Below are positions 56,377-64,000 of a stretch of 64,000 nucleotides of DNA, in pieces. Both the position numbers and the translations under genes were made by a program. The stretch spans positions 144,786 through 208,785 of the forward strand of contig JBNGIO010006380.1 in NCBI GenBank assembly GCA_049999805.1, written 5' to 3'. The DNA comes from Folioceros fuciformis (Eukaryota; Anthocerotophyta; Anthocerotopsida; Anthocerotales). The notes beneath the pieces were generated by a model, which worked only from the letters and a program-made list of their open reading frames with translations, was not told the DNA's origin and made no database searches. Within the stretch, counting starts at the first letter, position 1. Each line of letters starts with the position of its first letter.

Positions 56377-57482
56377 TCAGTTTTTGCTAGCAGTCTTCTG
56401 CTTTGTACCTTTGTGTGTGAGTGGAGGGTCTGGAGAGGGAGGGGCTGGGGATCTTATTTCCTTGTTGCCCTTCTTTTGTTTGCCCGCAGCTTCCGGGGGA
56501 GGCGGAGGTGCAGCAGGAGCATCTGGCTGTCCCCGCTTTCCTTGCTTCTGCTTGCCATCTGCAGCAGCGTTCGGAGGAAGCGCCTGTGTGGAATTAGGGT
56601 TAGGGTTGGAGTCGGAAGCGGGTGCGGCATCCAGTTGTTCAGGCGGGATCCGCTTGGGGAATGTCTTGATGGGGTGGATTGGAAGCGGGCCAGGATCGGC
56701 CCAAGGGAGCATCTGGAGAGCTTTGCGGGAAGTGTAGGGGAAGATGGTAGAGAAGCGGGACTTGATGGGAGGCAGGTGCTTGCCGCCGCTCGACATTAGG
56801 CCCTGGCCCGTCTTGAGGATCTTGCGGGGCCTGGGTGGTGGGGGAATGTAGGGCTTCGGCGGAGGTCGCGGAGCGGGATCGTCCCACATGTGCTTGCCGT
56901 CCTGCCATACTTTGATGGGGGCATCGGGGGGGGGCCCGGGTCCGCCCAGTTCACCATGGCAATGGCCTTGCGCGACGTGTATGGGAAGAGGCGGGAGAAG
57001 CGGGACTGCATAGGCGGGAGATGCTTGCCGTCGCTGGCCATCAGTCCGCTAGGGGGCTTGCGCACGGGGAAGTCGGGGTGGCGCCGCCGGTAGCTCTTGC
57101 GGGGGTGGGCGATGATGCCGGCGTCCAGGTACGGGATCATCTTGAGCGCCTGCCGGGAGCTGTAGGGGAAGAGGACAGAGAATCGGGACTTGTCAGGGAC
57201 CAGGTGCACGCCATCGCTTGACATAATCCCTCCTCCTTTCTTGAGGAAGACGAAGGGAGGAGGCGGCGGGTCTTTCCACTCCGCCTCGTCCTTGAGGCAG
57301 TGAGGGCACCGCGCCGGAAAGGAAATGGCGAACCGGTCCCAGAACTCTAGCCATTCGTCGCTCCATTCCTCTAGCTTCTCCCTCTGGTGGATGCGCGCTA
57401 GGAGATGGAACACCTCGCAGCTGTGGAATACTGCTGGCTTAGGGAAGTCGATGATGTGAACCTCCTCCGGCAGGGGCCACAT
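56377..57482 (-). CDS. unrecognised protein with three ~35-residue repeats; frame broken at a C9 run
   Basis: From ATG 57482 the frame encodes an N-terminal domain with HLLARIHQREKLEEWSDEWL and a CPHC pair, followed by repeats of the pattern SDGxHLxPxxSRFSxLFPYxSR-xAL/I-xM. Copies one and two are at about residues 88-122 and 149-183. Copy three lies in another frame, downstream of a run of nine C (plus-strand G run 56926-56934). One extra base there would restore a single frame of about 368 codons to the stop at 56377. The tail is Pro/Lys-rich and disordered. Either a sequencing error in the homopolymer or a real frameshift is possible. I do not recognise the family; the function is unknown. 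Confidence 0.65.
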
Positions 57483-58186
57483 CGTACCTCCTCCTCTCCT
57501 GCCTCCCGGGACCACGGGCACGCACCGAGCCCTCACTCTACTTGCAGGTTTACCCGCACACCGTCCATGAAAAGTCCCTCAGCCGCGCAGATCTCAATGG
57601 TTGTCCCTCCGCACCTGTCTGCCCTGAAAGGGCAGCACCCTCCACATACATGGGCAGGATAAAAGCACTTCAAGACACTTCAAGCCAAGACACAACCTCC
57701 GTAAAATGTCGTCTACTCTGCGTAAGCATCAAAATGTGAAGCATGACATCGTACTTTTGATACTCCTATGAGAAAAAAGTGTAGAGAAGAGTCCCTGTCC
57801 CTCCTTCCATGTTCACATTGCTGCTCAGCATCAGAGCCTCGACATCACCTACACAATCAGAGCATTATACTCGTGCTCCTAGGAACCTATCCTACCTGTG
57901 CGGAGAGACAAGCATAGGCCACAATATTCGAGCCCGATGTCTGACTTGCGAAGACCTTGTGGAGAGGCATCTCTTACTGCAGGCGTTGCCCTCCTGAGCA
58001 GTTTGCAGTCCAGATGTTTCACAAGGACCCAGGTGGAGCCTGACGGTGTGAACATGGCCAAAGAATCAAATCTGGATTGTGCATTGACATGAGCAGCGGA
58101 AAGAAGGGAGAAGGTTGTTGCTGTCAGCATCCGCATGGAACAGACGTAGCAGCCAAGGACTGCATAGTACTCTGTATGGGCTGTCG
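57483..58186. other. intergenic DNA between the repeat-protein gene and OTU2
   Basis: No coding signal beyond short overlapping frames. It contains the promoter side of the repeat-protein gene (from about 57490 on) and the 3' UTR of OTU2 up to 58186. Confidence 0.55.
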
Positions 58187-58840
58187 TCAGGTTGACCTTG
58201 GCTTGGGGGCAACATACTCCTCGAAGCGGGTATGGCCGGTCTGCTTGCAATGTTCGGCCGCCCCGGTTTCCCCGACCACTCCCATCTGGCAGATGCCACA
58301 GCGCAAAGTAAACTTGGCTGTGTCGGTAAACTTCCTAGCTCTGTGGCACTCGTCGATGAGCTTCTCCGCCAAGCTACCAGCGGCGCCGATGCCGCCATTC
58401 TTGTCCACGTTGAAGATGGTCTGGTCCACCTCGTCGGGGGCGTCGGGGAAGGGAGCCATGGCCAGGGCGTCGTAGTGCAGGCCGTCGTAGATGAGCATGA
58501 CCCGCTCCTTGTACGCCTTTCCCTGCCCGTATACGTCACATCTCTTAGTCTGGATGTCGTAGGCGGCGATCTCCCGCTGGTAGTAGTCCGCCAGGATGGC
58601 CAGCTCGATGGCTCCTCCCCATTTGCTGGGCGTGAGGATCCAGCGGCAGTACTCCTTGTTATCCTTCCCCAGAATGGCATTTGAGTACGTCTCAGGATCG
58701 CTGCTGACAGCGGTAGCAATAACCTTCCTCAACTCCGCTGCCTTCTCCCTATTGTGCTCCATCACGTAGCCAACGGCGTTGAAGAGGCAGCTGTTGTCCG
58801 CCGGGATCACCCGCCTCACCACCACTCCCCCGTCCTCCAT
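58187..58840 (-). CDS. OTU2: OTU-domain deubiquitinase (OTU2 / YOD1 type)
   Basis: One exon of 217 codons; ATG 58840 is chosen because MEDGGVVVRRVIPADNSCLF aligns with the family start (an upstream frame extension lacks family similarity). Catalytic residues are in place: Asp and Cys in PADNSCLFNAVGYVM and His in YDGLHYDALAM. KWGGAIELAILADYYQREIA is the family signature. A C-terminal C2H2-like zinc finger follows, CGICQMGVVGETGAAEHCKQ with TGH. The enzyme hydrolyses ubiquitin chains; the animal/yeast relative acts with the p97/Cdc48 ATPase in ER-associated degradation, but the N-terminal UBX-like domain of animal YOD1 is absent here. Confidence 0.95.
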   Translation of the reverse strand: MEDGGVVVRRVIPADNSCLFNAVGYVMEHNREKAAELRKVIATAVSSDPETYSNAILGKDNKEYCRWILTPSKWGGAIELAILADYYQREIAAYDIQTKRCDVYGQGKAYKERVMLIYDGLHYDALAMAPFPDAPDEVDQTIFNVDKNGGIGAAGSLAEKLIDECHRARKFTDTAKFTLRCGICQMGVVGETGAAEHCKQTGHTRFEEYVAPKPRST

Positions 58841-58968
58841 CGCTGCTGAAAGGCCAGAAAAATGCAAACCTCGCACGCTAAAGCAACCCTAGGCCGAGGC
58901 GGATGTAATTCCGATGGGGGCTCCGACTTTATCTGCGCTACGTGCCGTCGGGAGGGAAGAGCGCCGAG

Positions 58969-60235
58969 TCAGGTTGTCTTCTTCTTGTGTCTGGGTGAAT
59001 ATCCAGGCCCACTTCGGAATTTGTACCAAGGGACGCATACAGACGTGCTTCTCTGGTACTCTCGATATTGAGCAGCACGGGACTCGGATTCTAGCATCTT
59101 CCGTTCCACAAGAACAGTGACATATGCTAGGCAGGCAGAATTGACTGCAGCACCCACGGACTCCCAGCCTTGCCCCAGGTTCCAGGAGAACAAGCTCAGG
59201 CCCCACCACCATAGCTGCTCCCCGAAGTAGTTAGGGTGCCGAGAGTAGAACCACAGCCCCTGCTGGAGGACGAGCGGTGCAGGGGCTCCCAGTTGCTTCA
59301 AGATTTGTTTCCTTGTCATGTAAGTGTGGAGCTGCGTATCTGCGAAGTATGCGATGACCAGGGAGCTGAAGCACACCAGCGTTGTCAGTGTGTCGTATGT
59401 GTTCCAGGGCAGGGTGCTGGTGTGGATGGTGTACAGGGGGAGGCAAATGCCTACGAGAAATACCTGTCAGCCAGCAAGCAAGAAAGCAAAAGCATAAAGA
59501 GATGGAATTCATTACCAAACTTCTTCCAGATGCAGAAGGTGCGAGGTCGTCTGACACAAACCTGCTGGGAAACATACACTATGAAGAAGGAAATCCACCA
59601 CCAGTTCCCCCGATGCTTGGCCCGTAGGGCAGCAAACCTCCAATCTTCTCGCTCGCCCCAGTTCCAATTTTCCCTTCGGAAGTAGGAGTGCGTGAGGCGC
59701 AAGCTCCACAGCCACAGCAGGCTTAACACCACTCGGGACCGCCACTTGTCAGAGCTGGCTGACGGGTGGCTGGCATAGTAGTGGCCCATCATCACAGGCA
59801 AGATCGTCCAGTAGACGTCGATGAGCTGAGCCATGGAGGGACAAGACAAGCATCCCCAAGTAGTGTCAGCTTCCATCGTCTGCCCTACTCGTGCCAATAT
59901 CGCAGAGGCAAGACAAGCAATCGGAAGAGTCCATCTTCTGCCCTAATTGTGCCAAAATAGTATGCATGAAGGTAGCTCACCCATGTGCTCTGTTGCACCA
60001 GGCTGATGATCCAGAACAGCACATTGACGTTGAGGAGGAAGAGAACATTGAGCAGAGCAATCGGGTGACTAATGCCCCACTCACAGATCCAGCCCCACCA
60101 GCCTGGCTCCTCTGCTGCTGGTCGAAGGTTGAGGAACGCATAGAAGAAGAGAAGAGATGGAGTGGCTACGGCAACAGCCAGCAGCCCGTTACGCCGATTC
60201 CGAGCAGCTTGAGCTGCTCCACCTGCGCCCACCAT
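58969..60235 (-). CDS. DUF1295 steroid 5-alpha-reductase-like membrane protein
   Basis: Exons 59981-60235, 59562-59825 and 58969-59463 (minus) join with phase 0 at both introns to 337 aa. ATG 60235 gives MVGAGGAAQAARNRRNGLLA; upstream codons in the frame lack ATG. Several transmembrane helices occur (for example LLAVAVATPSLLFFYAFLNL, VVLSLLWLWSLRLTHSYF). Near the C-terminus the reductase-family signature appears: GLWFYSRHPNYFGEQLWWWG and ERKMLE. The family is related to steroid 5-alpha reductases and NAD(P)H-dependent membrane reductases; the substrate of the plant members is unknown. The stop lies 129 bp upstream of the OTU2 start, same strand. Confidence 0.92.
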
Positions 60236-60639
60236 GGATCCCAGACTACCCAACCAGCCCTCCAGTCAATGCAAAGGATCCCAACGTCCACTCTCCTCGT
60301 CTAAGTGCGGTCGGAAACAAACTGCCTGATACGGTGGGTGTTACAGAACCGTGATCTGGAGAAAGCGATAATGAAAAATTCGTGTGTCAATGTCCGGAGA
60401 ACCAAGCCCGCTCTTCTCTTGTCCTTCACCAGATAAGCAATCCATACGTACGCACACGTAGCTCAAACTGAGCGCGTGACAAACGGCACCAGAGTCTCGA
60501 CTCCCTCGTTCCTTCCGGCCCTGCATACTATACGATGATTTGGACACAGGAACGGATACATCGTATAGCAGCCCTTGACAAAGAAGGGGACTTTGTGTGA
60601 CAAGGTTTTCTTCTTGTGGAACTCATTGGTTTCCAACAT
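60236..60639. other. intergenic DNA between the DUF1295 gene and POP1
   Basis: The 404 nt contain the DUF1295 promoter side and the POP1 3' UTR. Nothing else was seen. Confidence 0.6.
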
Positions 60640-63600
60640 TCAAAGGTGGTCCACAACAACATTAGCTAGCGCAGGTCTGTACACGTCCGACCGCGGGTTT
60701 CGGACAAGCAAAAAAATGTCCTCGTCGGGGCCCCAAAGCCGGTATAAGCCCTGGGCCGCCCTCATCTTCACCAGCTCGCAGAAAGCGACGGCATTTGCAG
60801 GGTTGCTGGGACAAAAAGCGTTTTAGCGTCAAATGGCCATTGCAATCACTACAGATGCGTCAACTCTACAATGAAGTTAAGTGCAGACGACAGCCTCACC
60901 TGCCGCGGACTTCAGGGGACGTCACAAATCCAATGGGCTCCCTGCACTCAAGAGTCGGTCTTGGTCCAGGCTCTTCTGCTTCAGTGGGTTTCTCTACTGA
61001 GGAGAGGCCTGAAGAGGATGGCTTCCTTCTCTTCCGCCGCCCCTCCCCTTGCCCTTCTGGCCATTCAAGTTGGTCTTCGTGTTTCCTTTTTTTATCGTGC
61101 CCGTTGAAATGGTGTCCCTGCCATTGGATCAGTCTGATACATACCACCAGTCGATTCTGTAAGAAAAGATGAAGCAACGAGGATGGCATGATCATAACCT
61201 GAAGTGTAAAACCAAGTCAGGAAGACTGATCACCTGTTGGACCAAGCATCTTTGTCTTCTGAGGCAGGCAAGCACACAACAGCCCCTTCCTCGATTAACC
61301 CCTTTCTCGGAGCCCTCATAAGAACTCTCACAAAGCAAGTATCTCCTTTCCTCAGGGTGGAGAGTGGTGCTCCTGAAACTGCATTTGCATTGAAACCTAC
61401 CTGCAAATGCATACCCTCAACGGCAAGAGCTTGAGTGATCGTTGCCAGACTCCTGGCGACAAAGCTGAAAGACTGAGTTTTGCTCGAGGACTTTGAGCAA
61501 GCATGTAGAGCCTGAGCTGGGCCTGCTGTTGGTGTTCCGACTGTTGCTATCGTGGAAACCGGGCCATCACCATCTGAGGCCTGATCAGGTGCCTCTAATT
61601 GCTGACCACTATCATTTCCACACACTACTATTCGCGACTCCATCGACTCATTTCCAGCCAACTTTGGATCTTTAACATCCGCCACACACTCTTCTGGAAT
61701 TGTGGTACCATCAACAACAAGACTGTGCATATCTGTATCTTGGGCCTGATCAGGTGCCTCTATTTGCTGACCACTATCGTTTCCGCACACTACCATTCGA
61801 GACTCCATCGACACATTTCCAGCCAACTTTGGATCTTCAGCATCCACCGCACATCCTTCTGAATGTGTAGGACCATCAACAACACGACTGTGCATATCTG
61901 CGTCCGCGGCAATACAATCCGCTTGCACTTTGGAATCACCATTACATAAGTCCGTAGTAGCTGTTGTTTGTTTCTCATACTGAAAACCCCAGGACCAAGG
62001 TGCACAGAGCGGCTTCCGCTTTCCAGGGGGACGTTTGCTGTTGTATTCCTGCTCCGACGCATCCTTCTCACGCATATACTGATCATAAGACCTGCAATCA
62101 GGGAAGTCGAAAGGAAACGAGGGAAGTCCAGCCTGAATTCCAAAGCAAAGTAGGTCAGATCAAGACGGATTGATAAAACGGAAAACACGCCACGTCCACC
62201 GGAGTCACTGAGCTAAAAACAAAACGAGAACAAGGACTCACATCAGTCATCAACCATCGTAGCTCTCTCAGGCCAATCACATGGCCACCAGCGAATACAA
62301 GAGGTACCCAGAATGCTCGAACCCAAGATATCGGCATGATGATAGACCACCTGCACCAAGGTCCCTCACGTCAAGTCATATAAAAAGGGAAAATCCCACC
62401 TAGCAAGAAACAAAATCCAGGTACGACTTTCTTACCCAGAAGCAGATGGAGATTGAGCTTCGTGTCTTAAGAGCAAAACAGAGCATCCGGAATAGCCCTC
62501 AGGCTGCACAATCTCATTCCTTTGTCCTGGTTGTGAGGGATCATACAGACATAACCGCTGTTGATGTCTCTTGGCACTTAGAGCTTTCTCTGTCAAAGGA
62601 TGTTCCCATGTACAAGGTTCTGTTTCCTGGGTGGCCCCCTTCTGGTGCGGATGCCACCAGTGTCGACATACACAGTTAGTCTCTGCGATCAGCTCAGTAA
62701 CCTCACTGCCCACACCAGCCATCATCAAGTCCCTGCAGTCTTCTTCCTCCATGAAACTGTCCTCTTCTCCCATGGACGGATTGGAAAGGATAGAAAACGG
62801 TCTAGGCAGGTATCTAGCTTGCTTCTCAGGCGTCTCCCGAGGATCATAAACATACATAGCCAAAATCGCTCTGCCTGGGAGAGAATTGACTGCTTTGGCA
62901 AAGAGGTCAACTGAGACAGGTATTGATGGTTGATTAATCTCCTTTGCACATTCATCAATCTCTGGAATTCCTGGTTGCAAGCTGTCTCGAGACTTCTCCT
63001 CACAGTTTCCACTAGGTGGGCGGCTTCTGTGAACAATACAAGGAAGTCAGAGCTCCATATCTCTGATTAGCCCACTCCAACTTGCAGCACTCTTCTGATA
63101 GTGACATACCTAAGATAAGGATGCACCACTTTCTGTAAGACTTGCAATGAACCAGCCCCTAGGACTTCAAGCCTTCCAAATTCTCCAGTCCTTGACCGAC
63201 AATTTACCAAACCACCCTGAAAGGCTCGAAAACTACGTGACCCTGACCATCCCATACCAGCCATAAAACCCTTTTGATGCTACACTAACAGTCTGCAGTA
63301 TCTTGTACCTGCAATTTGCACGCTCCCTGAAGTGATTTCAACGACTCCTCATGAGCAGCAGGATGAACCCATATCCAAAGACGACGTGCAACTGCAAGTG
63401 CTACTGACATTTCTTCCTCCCCAGAATCATTTGACAGGTTTGCAGAACAGGAGGGACGCCACATATACTGAACAGGACCAACAGTCCCATGAGGAGCTCT
63501 TCCTGGCTGGTGGAGCTGCATGCCGAAGAAAGGTGGTAAATACAAACCAGAGCACGGCACAACCTTGTTTCAAACTCAGCACATTTCCCGCACCTTGAAC

Positions 63601-63946
63601 CTAAACCCTAGTCAACCTAGACAAAGACGACGATTATCGCAATTGTCACGCACCACAGCATTCCCATATCGTGCACCCGAAAACTCTTCACTTTTCATCA
63701 CGTCCTGAACTCCAACTGGAGCAGGGTCCAGCACCACAGACAGGACCTGCAGAATATCGCCCTGCCCCATCCCTGAAACGCTTAGAAACAACCCTTAAGT
63801 ACCCAATCCACTTTCCCCTTCCCAAAGCAAAAAAACAGTCAACCCTTACAGCAGCTCCCTCCAGCTCGATAGGACTGTAATAACTTGCATCATGAAGAAG
63901 ACCAAACTTCTTCGTCCACTTGATCACAGCTCTGGAACCTTTCCCT
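60640..63946 (-). CDS. POP1: POP1, RNase P/MRP subunit (C-terminal 838 residues, 5' end outside window)
   Basis: Nine minus-strand exons join in frame: 63850-63946, 63654-63761, 63309-63515, 63110-63216, 62436-63026, 62242-62350, 61234-62132, 60900-61133, 60640-60805. First visible residues are RGKGSRAVIKW, then FGLLHDASYYSPIELEG, a POP1 hallmark. GWSIIMPISWVRAFWVPLVF and GGHVIGLRELRWLMTD form the POPLD region; GLPSFPFDFPDCRSYDQYM follows. The C-terminal part has GDTCFVRVLMRAPRKGLIEE, then REPIGFVTS and a last exon ending FLLVRNPRSDVYRPALANVV. POP1 is the largest protein of RNase P and MRP, needed for tRNA 5' processing and rRNA maturation. A two-copy 55-residue repeat lies between the POPLD region and the C-terminal domain. 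Confidence 0.93.
61579..61908. repeat. 165-bp direct repeat within POP1 (two copies)
   Basis: Copies 61579-61743 and 61744-61908 match closely (for example GCCTGATCAGGTGCCTCTA and GCTGACCACTATC start at the same offset). The unit encodes 55 residues including ADVKDPKLAGNESMESR and VVCGNDSGQQ, so the duplication keeps frame. The region is acidic and low in complexity. Confidence 0.9.
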
Positions 63947-64000
63947 CTGCAGGATAGAAGGCAACAGTCAAAAAATTGCAACCACTAGAGAGTCCAACAA

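Noticed and set aside
62982-63000. Possible intron in POP1 ending at CGAGACAG
   Set aside because: Reading straight through keeps the frame (SRDSLQPGIP) and the exon then starts at 63026 with the right phase, so no intron is needed.

Overview
This window is nuclear DNA from a green plant. The coding genes are split by short GT-AG introns (mostly about 65-130 nt). Several products are plant-type versions: a sacsin with a C-terminal RING finger, an ARID4-type ARID-PHD protein, a rhodanese/serine-hydrolase fusion (STR6 type), the plant OTU2 deubiquitinase and POP1. Compact genes, AT-rich repeat islands and an HSPA12-type Hsp70 suggest a seedless plant (bryophyte, lycophyte or streptophyte alga), but the sequence does not settle the species. 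No tRNA, rRNA or CRISPR array was seen. Most exon structures below were derived by hand from splice-site phase and family similarity; reading frame is continuous across the junctions given. The first exon/intron junction of the ARID-PHD gene is uncertain. The ~1.1 kb repeat-protein gene has a frame break.

Layout. 1-0.9 kb: the 3' end of an unrecognised coiled-coil protein gene (+). 3.15-5.7 kb: an armadillo-repeat protein (+). 6.2-6.8 kb: cytochrome c oxidase subunit 5b (-). 7-14.9 kb: no convincing gene; an assembly gap, a hairpin with a 40-bp tandem repeat, two solo LTR-like copies set in a degenerate tandem array, and 34-bp and 29-bp minisatellites. 14.9-31.1 kb: a 13-exon sacsin gene (about 4858 aa, +). 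31.5-33.6 kb: an intronless HSPA12-like Hsp70 (+). 33.9-41.5 kb: a decayed Ty3/gypsy retrotransposon with a PHD-finger-like C-terminus, flanked by the same LTR-like family. 41.5-45.4 kb: gene-poor. 45.5-48.7 kb: ARID-PHD protein (+). 49.6-51.6 kb: proline iminopeptidase (-), divergent from the STR6-like gene at 52.1-54.0 kb (+). 54.0-54.9 kb: TMEM205-like membrane protein (-). 56.4-57.5 kb: a repeat protein of unknown function with a one-base frameshift in a C9 run (-). 58.2-58.8 kb: OTU deubiquitinase (-). 59.0-60.2 kb: DUF1295 steroid-reductase-like membrane protein (-). 60.6-64.0 kb: 3' part of POP1, the RNase P/MRP subunit (-), running off the window.

How the genes work together. Most are unrelated housekeeping genes. 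One possible link is protein quality control: a giant sacsin with a RING finger sits 437 bp upstream, in the same direction, of an Hsp70-type ATPase, and an OTU2/YOD1-type deubiquitinase lies about 27 kb away. The most unusual items are the PHD-like tail on the gypsy integrase, the unknown three-repeat protein, the higher-order 34-bp minisatellite, and the three assembly gaps, whose two sides repeat each other.
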